A stretch of DNA of 64,000 nucleotides from Ophiodon elongatus (GCA_016806645.1 JACSYO010001640.1:1027501-1091500); one strand, 5' to 3'. Shown: positions 49,746-60,975, counted from the stretch's first letter. The notes: generated from the sequence alone by a model not told the origin. Numbers and translations are program-made.

Positions 49746-50130
49746 CGGCCACAATAAGGGCTAGCAGCCATTTAAAAGGGAAATCCACTTTAAATCAAAA
49801 GTGACAGTATTCTGGTGAACATGAGGAGTGCAGGCTTGATTTGTGAATATTAAAATGTGACTCTCAAAGCAAAAAAATGCAGAGGCGCCTGAAGATGTCA
49901 TCAAGAAAAATTCTAGAGAATTATCATAGCGCTATCCACACTGCACAAATCATCCATTTTAATGAGCAACTTAAATCAGGTGTAAGTGTTACAATGTTAT
50001 TTTTAAGAGCATAATTTAGGTTGTTTCAAATCACTTCAGTTCTTCAGTAAAATATATTTTGCTTAGTGGAGTGAGTTGATTAATCTTGCACCGACATACT
50101 AGGGTTAAAACAACAGGCATGTGGAGAATT

Positions 50131-50440
50131 TTAATTGGGACATATCATGCTTATTTTCAGGTTCATACTTCTAATATTCTCAAAAAAAAGAAAAAAAACG
50201 TATTTTTCGCCTACTGTCTATCTGATATATCAGTATTCACCCCTTTCCCAAAAAGCTCAGTCTGCCCTGATTGGCTTTCAAGGAAAATATGGCACACCTT
50301 TGCAAAGGTAGCTCTCAAGCCGTCGTTGGAGATACGCAGATGGGGGGCGATATATTCTAATGAACCTGCATTGGAGAAAGGAAGGAGAGCCAGGAGAGCG
50401 TATGTGCACAACCACTGAGTTTCTCATATATCCCTTTTAA
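50131..50440. mobile_element. Non-autonomous DNA transposon (MITE), about 310 bp
   Basis: The left end TTAATTGGGACATATCATG and the reverse complement of the right end, TTAAAAGGGATATATGAG, are imperfect terminal inverted repeats. The interior carries the landmarks 'tcatgcttattttcaggttcatactt', 'tcagtattcaccc' and 'agctcagtctgccctgattggct' in the order I remember from a widespread fish repeat. TTAA-type ends hint at a piggyBac-like origin, but the family is not proven. The 110-codon frame across it is not a transposase. Confidence 0.6.
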
Positions 50441-52248
50441 ATATCCCTTTTTTTATTTTTTTTTTTAAACAACAGCACTGCTGTGGACTCACCCGTCAGT
50501 TTTCCTCGGGTAAAACATGACACCAGCATTAACTTGAATACTGTCAAAACAGCAACAAGGACATCTTCGCATCAATATAACCTGAAAAACAAACTGACAG
50601 ATGTGTATACAATAGCTATGCTAATGCAAAAGCTTCTCTGGTCTCTCAATGATTCGTAATGCTTGATTAAACCCGTTTTATTTGCTAAGAACAGAATCAA
50701 TACATTTATCTGACATCAGTAGCTTTGGAGATCGCTCTGGTCTTCTGAGCAGAAATCAAACCAGATGTACTGTGTGTGTAAAAGCCAGTCAATGATGTCT
50801 TTGGCTCAGGGAGCTAGTACTATCCCCCACTTTGACAGGAATTTCTCCAGACCTCTGTTGTCCTTGCTCGAAGTGTTAGGTTACTCAAGCAGCGATCTGC
50901 TTCGTATCGCCAAAGTAAATTGTCAAAATAGACTCTCTTCCAGTGTTGCCAGCAGGGTTTCCAAGTACATGAATCTGCTAACTTGAAACTCTATTTATCT
51001 TCACTGTCTTTTATAAACTGAGTCAGGCAGGATTAGCAACACCAAAGACTCATCAGTGGTTGGACAGTGGCCTAAAATTACAAAACATCCCTTCTTTCCT
51101 TTTTACACTCAGTCTCACTTTGAACCTGAATCTTTTAAATTTATTCAAACAAATCTCTGTCTATTCTCAGTTTTAACCTTTTGTCTACTGTTCATCAACT
51201 GTCTGTTGTTTGACAGTTCATTCAAGGTCAAGACGAGCTCTTGGTAAAGGAAAAGACAGACATATTATGCATGTGCATGTACACACCTTTGCCGCCATCC
51301 CAAGGTGTGACTGCACCGGGCGACAAGGCCAGCGTCAGAGCGGAGTGTGTCGGAAGTGTTGAGGGCTATGTGTGTGACAGGTGTGTGACATGCTTGAGAT
51401 GAGTGTGTGCCACTGTGGGTTAGTTTCTTGAGGCGGACACAGAGGTGGAACCATATTAGGTGATGTGATGATGATAAGTGGATTTTGAGAGCAGGTGTTT
51501 TGCATCCAGTGACTGAACAACCATTTAGTTTTACCTTAACCCTTGCTGGACCTCAATTTTACAGGGAGGTTCCTAAAACCCTTTTTGAGGTAATGACCTA
51601 AAAACTTTCACAGCAGTCAGTTTGTTGTTGCTACTGTTCTGCCCAGTTTGACAAATGTGAGCTTTAATGGTGTCTTTGGTTCCTTTATTTCACATTTAAC
51701 AAACACCTTACAGTCGCCTCTGCTGTTTGTATTGCATGTATTTCCAAATATATATTTTAAATGTGCATAAACTGTTTTGTGGACCATCAGAGTCTCCTGA
51801 AACAGCTTCACTGCTCCTTTGCAAGTTTTTTTCCAGGTCTCTGAAACACTACTGCACACACCATTCTTTAAAAAGCTATTCCCCCATTTGGTGATTTTAA
51901 GATGTTGATTGTGAGTGCTGCCTAACACGTTGCTCCAAAATCTCCTGTAGGTGATCAATTGGATTAAGAACTGCAAGGGCCATCGCAAATGGCTCACATA
52001 GTTTTATTGTTGTTTTTTGCGTTTTTTAAATTGAATTTGTCTCTTGTCTTTATAGGCAGCATATCTATTAGAGCACATGATTTCTGAAAAAAAGAAGTGG
52101 CTGCAAACTCGAAATATAACTCATGAATACTCAAAGCTTTGTGTTTTTCTCTTTTCAATGTCAACCATCCTCCTCCTCATGGCCGGTGCACACTTTACCT
52201 CTGATCCTCACCCCTCACTTCACAGGTAAGTGCTTGAACTCATGAACA

Positions 52249-52270
52249 CACACACACACACACACACACA
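52249..52270. repeat. (CA)11 microsatellite
   Basis: A short pure CA array just downstream of a donor-like gtaagt at 52226. Confidence 0.9.
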
Positions 52271-53223
52271 CGTGCATTGCTCAGTTATTTTATGTGTTAT
52301 CTGAAGTCGTTGTGTGATGCCGATGAACTTCTTAGCGAGGCTACACTCCTGGATAATGTTGCTAAGAAACAGGAGTGAGTGAAAGTGTGCAACTGACATC
52401 GGTTGCTGTCCTGTTGACACTGAGGTGAGGAGCTGTGATTACACTGAAAACCTTCTGAATATCACTTTGATACAAAGTATTGTGTGTTTTTCTCTTGGTG
52501 GTAAAGCAGAATGTCATATATTTCCAAATGTACCGTCTTTATATCAGAGCTTTTCTGTTTTCACTGTGTGGCTGAGTGTGTGTGTGCATACATTTGCGTG
52601 TGTGGTGCTCAGCTGGCCAGGCGAGAGTTGTGTAATTGCAGGGTTATTGCTGCTGAGCCTGATGGGTAATGACACATTTGCAAATTAATTCTCAGTGCTA
52701 GGCTGTGATTAGCATACGGAGAGAAGCATCTCACACACAAAGACCGATACACACATGCGCGGATGCTCACACACAGTGCGCAGACTTCTAATCATCAGTG
52801 AGAGGTCAGGTTAAATGGGTGTGTGTAATGGTGGAGTGGATGCTGGTCTTGGCAAATGGGGGTGAGTGAAGGGTGACGAGATATCATTTCTCATCATATT
52901 TGATATGAGACGATGCGCTTATTATTTTTTTACTGGGATCAAATCTCTTAAACTGTTACACACCCTTCCTTCCAAAACCTGTCCTTTCTTCACCTGCTTG
53001 CTGTGAGGCCTAAGGCCATGTAAGGTAGGTGGTCTCCCTCTATGTCGCGGGGCTGGATGAAAAAAATTATTTCAGCAGAATGAAATGAAGACAAACATTT
53101 ATGTTTACCGTTTTCAGCTTTGTTTTACTTGAGTTGTTTTGGTTTTGAAATCATGTAATGCATTATAATAGAACAGGATTCATCATTTTGATTATCTGAG
53201 TGTTTTTTTCTGACATTTGGAAC

Positions 53224-53225
<2 letters not shown>

Positions 53226-53287
<62 letters not shown>
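53226..53287. repeat. (TA)31 microsatellite
   Basis: A pure 60-bp TA array, self-complementary and able to extrude as a cruciform. Confidence 0.98.
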
Positions 53288-53289
<2 letters not shown>

Positions 53290-53408
53290 ATACCCACTTT
53301 TTGCGGAGGCGTGAAAACCAATACCAGCTGACATTAGGCGAGAGGTGGGGTGCTCTACAGGAACTGACCTGATTTTTGAAAATCATGTCAGAGTACAGCA
53401 GTTTACAG

Positions 53409-53410
53409 TG

Positions 53411-53454
<44 letters not shown>

Positions 53455-53456
53455 TC
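53409..53456. repeat. (TGCG)11 tetranucleotide repeat
   Basis: A pure tandem array of tgcg units, entirely alternating purine-pyrimidine. It lies 120 bp from the TA array and 100 bp from the next CA array. Confidence 0.98.
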
Positions 53457-53557
53457 TGAGTGAGTATATGCACCTCCAGAGGCTATGTGTGGTAGGGAAA
53501 GATTATGGTGATGCTTTATCTTTACTTTCCCTGCTGTGAAAAAAAAACGTCTTTCAA

Positions 53558-53587
53558 CACACACACACACATACACGCACGCATGCA

Positions 53588-53640
<53 letters not shown>

Positions 53641-53651
53641 ACACGCATGCA

Positions 53652-53694
<43 letters not shown>
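53558..53694. repeat. (CA)n array with an internal 64-bp tandem duplication
   Basis: A 26-nt variant block (53571-53596) recurs at 53635-53660 with a single base difference. Each copy is followed by a pure CA run, giving a 64-bp higher-order period. Confidence 0.95.
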
Positions 53695-53695
<1 letters not shown>

Positions 53696-55686
53696 CACAA
53701 CAATTGAGAGATTGATTATTTTTCTTGCAAGGGGGGGTTGTAGGGAAGACAATTCTATAGTGGGTTGACAGGAAGTGGGCATGGTAGGTTTGTGTGTGTT
53801 TGTGTTTGTGTTTGTGTGAGTGAGAGGGAGATGATTCTTGCTTTCTCTCTCTCTCTCTGCTATGCCCTCCCTCCCATCCCGTTTTCATCTTTTTTTCCCT
53901 TTTTTCTCTAACACCCCCTTTTCACTTCTTTTGTTCTTCCCCTCTTCCCTTCCGTTCTCCTCTGCCTCTCCCTGTTACTCCTTGATCACAGTGTTTTCAG
54001 TCACACACACTGCCTCAGTCCCCAGGGAGCTTTTATAGCCTTTCAGAGAATGTGTGTGCGTGTGTGTGTGCATGCCTTCTTCTGCAGTGCACTTGTCAAA
54101 TATGACTCATTACACTACCTTAAATAACAGAGGACGATAGTAAGTCTCTAGCATGGCCTGTCCCTTAATAAGCGGCTAAATGAAAAAAAAGCAAACGGAT
54201 GATTCTTTTCCATTACCTGTCAACATCCTCCTCCATCACTGAACTGTGTATTGGGTTTCATTTTAAGGCAGTAACCCTTCCACCTGGTAATATTTCCTTC
54301 TAAACAATGCCTTCTATTCCATTTCACCTATACTGATATAAAACATTAGAGGTCTCTATTTGCAGTGCAAAAGCAGCACTCAGCAATCCGAATTGTCTTG
54401 CCAAAGAGGCAACCACCCAAAAAAACTGTTTTAAAATATTTTTTAAACAGAATTTAAAGAACTGGACTAACCTGTTCCTTTTTAAACATTTTGAACATTG
54501 CTGCCATAGCAGCTGGAAGGCAGGAAACAAATTCAAAGATGTATTTGCAGAAATAAAAATGTTACAGGTGCTCTTTTGATTGTTGTGCCCTCCTCAGAAC
54601 ATTTACATACGTATTTAGTTGACAGCCTTTAATTCATTTTTGAGAAAATCGTTTGAAAGTTGAGCGATCATCTGGATGCACCTAGCCTGTCGTGTGTGAA
54701 AGAAAAACAAACAAATTGATCTTGTCCACCTTTATGGAAATCGGATGCTGTATTTTTAGTACTCTGTCTCTGTCTGTCAGTGTCTCATCATGTTGGTGGT
54801 GTAGCACCTCAGGCGGACAGGTCACCTCTCAACCTGTCTCACAAGGTGCGAGACACTTCAACACCTACATCACACACACACCTGCTCAAAACTGCAAAGA
54901 AGCAGGCGCATGCCTTCCAGTGATGACAATGTGTATTGTTTGCGCACAGTTAGCACTGTACACAATTTAGCATGAAGGGTGTGCAAACATGTTGCACAAT
55001 CTGACTTATCTGTCCTAATGTTATAGGTTACACACCGTTGACATGCTGCACTTGTCTTGATTAAACGTTTACGGATTTCCTGCCTTTGGATAAATAAAAA
55101 AGGGCTTTGTTCCCGGAGTAACTTCCCATCCCCCCCCTTCAATCTATGGAATCCCCTCCTCTTCACTTCCACACTTGCTCTCTCCTTCTTTCTTTCTGTC
55201 TGTCTATCCTTCTTCCTTCAATCATCAATCCCTATTAGCGATTATTTGCCCTATTTGCCTGTGAGCATGCCTTTCGCGCTCCCACTCATTCTCACTGTGC
55301 TTGTTGTGCTTGTGGATCCGTGTTGTGAAGGCTGTTTTTCCTATGAGTCTTTCTGAAGGCATAGGACCCCTCAGTCTGCCTCCCTCCCCTTCCTCACTAA
55401 ACTCCTGCCAATCCTCTCTCTCTTTCTCCCCCACTGCGAGTTTCATAGAATGGGTTTGAGAGCAAGTCAGCCCTCAGGGCATACTCTCTTGCTCGTGTAT
55501 TTCTCCATCATTTCTCCCTTTCTCTTTCTTTCTTTCTCTCTTTTGACCCGTCTCCTGCTGTTTTTTTTGGTATGGCGTGGCTGCGTCCCAGAAGATAGTT
55601 AACTCCTCACCCCTACTGCCACCGCCTCAGTCAGGTTTTGTGTGCAGAGCAGGCGGTGGAATAACACAGCGTGTTTGTGTGTTTAT

Positions 55687-55688
<2 letters not shown>

Positions 55689-55757
<69 letters not shown>
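55689..55757. repeat. (GT)34 microsatellite
   Basis: A pure GT array about 0.6 kb upstream of the candidate promoter. Confidence 0.98.
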
Positions 55758-55758
<1 letters not shown>

Positions 55759-56239
55759 TGAAGAGATAGCGAAGGAAGGGGGGGAAGTCTGCTGTCAGCG
55801 CAGCATGGTGAGCAGTCTGTGCGCTAGGCTGCACAAGCCAAGTTTCCTAGACGGACACACAAACGCACCCACACATTTGCAGACAGAGACAACGACTCTT
55901 ATTTTCAGGGAAGAGAATGGAGGCGGGGGATCTTTCATATTTTCCTCTTCCAAACACGTAGCTGTTCTATTGTGAGCTGCCCTTGAAGACCCACGGCACT
56001 CTATCTGCACTCTCTATAGGTTGATGCTTTCCTACTGTCTGATACAGCATGAACAGATGCTCCCTTGATAGTCGTTGACTTCTCGCTGTCACTGGGGCTG
56101 CCCAATCAGCTGTCACCCTGACTCCGAATTGAACTGTGACCACTCTCCTCCTCGGGTGAAGCATCAGCACTGGCTGGTATTTCCCTCTCCTCTGTAGACT
56201 CGCCTCTTCTATCTCTTTTTGCTCTAACCCCACCACCCC

Positions 56240-56530
56240 CCTCACACACACGCACGTGCGATCGCACACCACACATACACTTTTAACAGTGTTGTTGCCT
56301 GGAGGGAGTTCATTCTGCCCTCCTTACTCCTCCTCTCCTCCACCTCCTTCGCACCGTATCAGCAGTGAAAGAGAGGGAGAAAAAAAGGGAGGGTGAGAAA
56401 ATGAGAGAGCGAGAAAGAGAGAGAGTGGCAGCAGTAGCGGAGGAAGCAGAGCCGTCTCTCCTCTGATCATCTTTCTTGGATAGAGGGATAGAAGACAGTC
56501 CCAGGAATCAGTCATCGCTCTCTCTTGCAG
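56240..56530 (+). promoter_or_regulatory. Candidate TATA-less promoter of an alternative first exon
   Basis: Lies directly upstream of the candidate 5' UTR. It has two overlapping palindromes, GCACGTGC (56252-56259, an E-box) and GTGCGATCGCAC (56256-56267), and an ETS-like gcggaggaagc near 56437. No TATA box is visible. GA-rich sequence (56366-56425) is typical of 5' ends of fish transcripts. The transcription start is unknown. Confidence 0.3.
56401..56466 (+). other. Possible upstream ORF (21 codons)
   Basis: ATG at 56401 opens a 21-codon frame rich in Arg and Glu that ends at TGA 56464-56466. It counts as an upstream ORF only if transcription starts before 56400 and this segment is retained. 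A cttgcag acceptor at 56530 could remove it. Confidence 0.25.
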
Positions 56531-57062
56531 GATTTATCCAGCCTGTATTTTATCCTCCCTCTTGCCTCTTTTCACCTCTTCTTTGGCAGTGGACCGCTAG
56601 ATCGTTCTCCGGCTGTCCCGACTCCATTGGTGTGTGTTTGCGTGTGTGCATGTAAGAAAGAGCTGGAGAAAGCGCGTTTCCTGCTGCTGCTTGGAAACCG
56701 ACAGCGAGTGTGTGACCCTTTGCCCGGGGGATCACGGGCAAGAGCGTGGGGGTCGAGAGCGGGGGCGTGCTCAGGGGTTGACCCTTGCCCCTCTCTGTCT
56801 GAGTGTATCTGTGTGACTGTCTGTGTGTTTGTGTATGCGTGTGTCCTAGCTGGCTGGGCGGTCCCAGCCTCACGCTTGGTTAGCGAGGACCAGAGAGCGG
56901 GGATGACAGGCTGAGTCCCAGCACAGCCTCCCCTCACACAGAGCCTCATTTCTGGGTGGCTGCGAGGGCAAAGCCCCTCTCCAGCTCAGTCATCCGGGAC
57001 AGGACGACTGCCTGCGCGTTTGAAACAAGTTACTCTCTCTTCATGACACTTAAACAGTAACC
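56531..57062 (+). other. Candidate 5' UTR with several upstream ORFs
   Basis: The leader before the ATG at 57063 contains four upstream ATGs, each with a quick stop: ATG-TAA at 56650-56655, a 4-codon ORF at 56835-56849, a 3-codon ORF at 56903-56914 and a 5-codon ORF at 57043-57060. The last ends two bases before the candidate start codon. A G-run cluster (56726-56776) could form a quadruplex. A pyrimidine tract and AG (ctctctcttgcag) end at 56530, so this may be a second UTR exon rather than the first. Confidence 0.4.
56726..56777 (+). other. Potential G-quadruplex in the candidate 5' UTR
   Basis: Five G runs on the sense strand (GGGGG at 56726, GGG at 56736, GGGGG at 56748, GGGGG at 56761, GGGG at 56774) with loops of 5-9 bases. 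In the transcript this could fold and slow scanning ribosomes. Folding is inferred from the run pattern only. Confidence 0.4.
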
Positions 57063-57099
57063 ATGTTTGGACTTAAAGCACCACTTTACTACTTGCCAG
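57063..57099 (+). CDS. Candidate alternative first coding exon (12 codons)
   Basis: An ATG with A at -3 opens a frame reading MFGLKAPLYYLP plus one base and runs into a textbook donor, CAG|gtaagc, at 57099/57100. Intron phase 1 is the same as the exon at 6476-6608 and the candidate at 49402-49455, so all could join one downstream exon. The peptide has no clear signal sequence. It is short and mildly hydrophobic with two tyrosines, as often seen for isoform-specific N-termini. I do not recognise the gene. It could instead be the true first exon of a separate gene that starts here, with 6476-6608 belonging to another. Confidence 0.5.
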
Positions 57100-57607
57100 G
57101 TAAGCTAATGGCAATTAATTGTGTGTGATGTGGACATTTTTATGTTTGTGTTTTTTTTTTATGCATGTATGGTTGCAAATCTATTGTGTATATACACAGT
57201 GGTATAGACCGTGTATATGCGCATGTGTGTCCTTCTTTATGTGTTTGTATGCTCTGAAAAAGTGCACAAGAGGTTTGAGGTTACCTCTGGAGTGCATCTG
57301 AGGAGACGCTTGTCTTTGTGTTGCTGGTCCTGATGTTGGAACCTGAGATCCAAGGATGTTAATGCTGTGTGACAACAGCCCTCACTCGGTTTCGCTAAGC
57401 TCTCAGCCCTTTATCAGCATGGAAGTCAGCAGGTAAACAGAACACTAAGTGGCAGCTTGTGTTTTATTCAACACAACCACACTGCGAGTAGAGGAGGGAA
57501 GCAAATTTGTGGTTTTGTATGTTCTATCTGTCCATTTGTCAATGTGTGGATCTGTGTGCCTTTGTGTCTGTGCGCCGGTGACTGTGAACACATGCATGCA
57601 CACGTGC

Positions 57608-57623
57608 ATGTGTGTGTGTGTGT

Positions 57624-57669
<46 letters not shown>

Positions 57670-57680
57670 CTGTGTGTGAG
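57608..57680. repeat. (GT)n microsatellite
   Basis: A GT array with GGGT and AT variants. Confidence 0.96.
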
Positions 57681-60600
57681 AAAGAGTGAGTGCTAAGGCG
57701 GCGTGAGGTTACCGCCGGTCGGCACTTAAGTGCGTTTCACGGCTCACTGGGCACTGATTGTGGAGAGGACAGCCGAGAGAGGGCAGTGAGAGAGGCAGAG
57801 AGAATGACAGACAGACGTAGAGAGGGAGAATGAAAGAGAAGGGAACTTAAGAAAGGCAATATTTTTCTCTCTCTTCCTCATTATTGGGGCTTATTCTACC
57901 ATATTCTTGTGTGTGTGAACTCATATGGAATTTTGTTCATAAATATATTAATGTCTTCCCGGCTGGTTGTTTAACATGCACAGTGTGCACATACACATCT
58001 GTGAATAATACAGACATATATGCAATATGCTGTGTACAATATGTGCAGTGTCGGCTGTTTCACTCACATTGTTGGTAATATAGTACGTTTAATTGTGTAA
58101 TCTAAATCTGTAAAAGATGCTCTTCCTCTTAATGTGCATTTTTATTATCGTGTGACTGTTGTCTCCATACAGCGGAAGTGGGTACACTTCACTGACACTT
58201 AGGAGCAATATATTATTTATGTGCTTTTGTGAGCAGGTAGAGTGTGTAGTTAGACCATAACCAACGCCGCTTTAGTTTTGGCCCTCACATTTTACTCTAC
58301 AACCCCATGGCCTTTTTTAATAGACCTCTTCACTTGCCTGCTTCAACTCAAACATTACCTGTCCTCCTCCACCAAAGATTAGTTATGGATATTTCGATTT
58401 TTTTTTAGCTGCCCTTTGCCTAGATTATTCTCCAACAACACAGGCATACAATACTTTACACTTATGCACTTACATTTTAACTTTTTTTAGAATTATGATT
58501 TTATAACCAAAACTAAGTTTCCAAATCAAATAATTAGCATGTGTGTGTATTGCTTTCTACATGGTTTCACTGTGCATGAGGCTCTTCTTTTATGTTCCAT
58601 GCACATTGTCACACTGCAGGTGTCCTAGAGACACAAAACATCCCAAATTTAGCAGTTGTACATTAGTAGCAGATAGTGGCCTGCTTTCAAACGTTGTTAG
58701 CATGAGCTTCTGACCACAGTGACAGTGATGGTTGGATCAAACAAGGAGAGTGAGGGAGTGATACGAAAAGGAAATTAGAGAGGAAATAGGAAGGATGAAG
58801 AGAGATAAGAGAAGAGAGGGATTCAGTAGCTGGCTTTCACCTCCTCTATGTCCTCACCTTCCTCCTCTGTCTCCTCAGGGTTTTCTATTTCTGATTCCCT
58901 GACTCCCCTCTACCACCCATCCATCTCCTTCATCTCCCTCCTCACCCTTTTCGTCTTCTTCCTCTTCCCTCATTTGCCCCATGTGCTGCCCCTTTTGACC
59001 CCTAAACCTCCCACACCAACCTAGGCGACAGCGGGAGACCCAAGCAGATTGGAGACACATAGAGAGGGTCTGGGTTGTGATAGTGGCAAAAGCTGGTGAG
59101 GTCTGTGTATTTGTTCAGCACTGTGGGTTGCTTCTTCTCCCCCCACCCCCCTTTCATTCAGCCACTGAATGAGCCCCTGCCTGCCTTTCCGTCTTAACTG
59201 ACGTTGCCTTGGAGACCATGTCAGACACATGCTAGTTCTCTGTGATTATTTGACAACAAAAAAGGTTGGGTTAAATAAAGAGGAATTGGTTGGGAGGGTG
59301 TGTGTGTGTGATTGTAAGAGAACAGAGAGAGTGGCGAAAGAAATATATTAAGAGAGAACAAGTGAGGGAGGTAGAGATAGAGGTGGAAAGGAGAAGTACT
59401 TGAACTTAGGTTGCATTTACATCACAGCCGAGGTGGAGCACAGCCAGAGAGCAACCACTTCAAAATGGAGCATGGTCAATCCTTCTCCATATGCCTTTTC
59501 ACTTGTACACTACTCCTGCTTTCATTATCTCTGCCAGGCATTAGCCTGGGGGGTGTTCATGCGTTCAGTCGTGTGTGTGGGTGGATGTGTGTGTGTGTTT
59601 GTCCGTCCGCTCGTCCATGGCCAATATCCCATACTACTAAACCCATTTGCTTAATATTTTCTATGTTCATTTATGACTGTAGGCTCAAAGACCTCTAGTG
59701 ATTGCAGTAATTCACAATTTAAAAAATATATATTTTATTGTTTTGTACCGTCATTAACTGCTACCTCCCTCTCCTTTTAACCGGCTGGTAGGAGCCGGAA
59801 GTGTTCAGCAACTTCTTCAGTCGACTGGCTAAAAACAAGTCATATTCAGTTTAGTTCAGGCCACATTTGGGGCTTTGTTGTAGCTCAAATATGACGTCAA
59901 TAGAATGTTTTGGTCTCTTTTTGTATCGGAGCATCTGCAGATTAATTCCATTCCCAGTATGTTATGATCTACAAAACTTAACCATTATACGATATGAATA
60001 AATCATTGTTCCTGTTATCTTTGCCGCCATCTCGACTGTAAGGAAGTTGAGGGGGAGTCAAGTCTTCTTACTCTGGGAGGGGAGAGGGAGACACACCTGA
60101 TGGAGATATGCACTCTACTGAGTGCACTTTTCTTGTTCTTCTTGTTATCTTCTTGCCTACCTCAGTCCTACACCTGTATCCTTCTTCCTTCTGTTCATCT
60201 TTCTCTTTACTTCCCTCCTTTGTTCTCCAAGATGATTTCAAAGAGATAAAACCTTGTTTAAATCTCTTGTACTGTGTGCGCGTGTGTAATTTGTTTGTGA
60301 TACCTGTGTGCATTTGTCTGCATATCTTTCTGGTAGATTTTTACTCGTGTGTGTGTTGAAGTTGACTACTCAGATCTACGGGATCATACTCTGCTGTTGT
60401 TATTTTCCCCAAAAACACTGTCTGTGCTTATAGCCTTAGAGTAAAGCAGTGAGAAAGAGGAAGAAGAGGAGAGAAAGTAGGATGGACAGACAGGCAGAGA
60501 ACAGGAAAGGGAAAATGGCAACAATAAAAAAAGAAGTGACGCCGAAACCGCAAACCACAGAGGCAAGTGGGAAAAGGGGAAGTAAGGTTAAAGAGCAACG

Positions 60601-60909
60601 AGGGCTGCATTGTTATGACAGGACACAGACAAGGTTTTGGTGTTGCAGATACTGACAAGCTCAGACAGCTGATTTGTAATCCAGTCCACTAGTCAGGACT
60701 GCATACAGGACAGATTGAGATAAATGGGTAACTAACTTTACATTATACAGAGAAAAGAGAAGAGAGAAGTAAAAATAGCACATAAACAAATCCAGGACTA
60801 AAGTCTGATGGCTGTGGCTGTGGTCTTCTCTCTTCCCGTCTCCCTGGCTCTCTCTGAAAATCAATTCCTAGAGAACACAGTGACATGGACAAAAACCCTT
60901 TCTTCTCGC

Positions 60910-60924
60910 ACAGACACACACACA

Positions 60925-60972
<48 letters not shown>
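60910..60972. repeat. (CA)n microsatellite
   Basis: Begins with GACACACA variants and continues as a pure CA array of about 46 bp. Confidence 0.97.

Positions 60973-60975
<3 letters not shown>

Larger units (their letters stand above)
49456..56239. other. Intron-like noncoding DNA
   Basis: Contains a MITE at 50.13-50.44 kb, a repeat-array cluster at 53.2-53.7 kb and several GT/CA arrays. The 126-codon minus frame at 51617-51997 is not repeat-derived but shows no domain or splice support. It may be an old repeat. Confidence 0.55.

Noticed and set aside
53221..53700. Repeat cluster as a CRISPR-like array
   Set aside because: Units are simple di- and tetranucleotides without spacers. The DNA is eukaryotic.
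56531..56914. 128-codon frame across the candidate 5' UTR
   Set aside because: It has no ATG near its start, contains cysteine/valine runs from GT-rich sequence and ends before the better ATG at 57063. The leader interpretation fits better.
58892..59026. Open frame after a good acceptor (tcctcctctgtctcctcag)
   Set aside because: The frame is a pyrimidine-rich low-complexity translation that ends in TAG without a donor.
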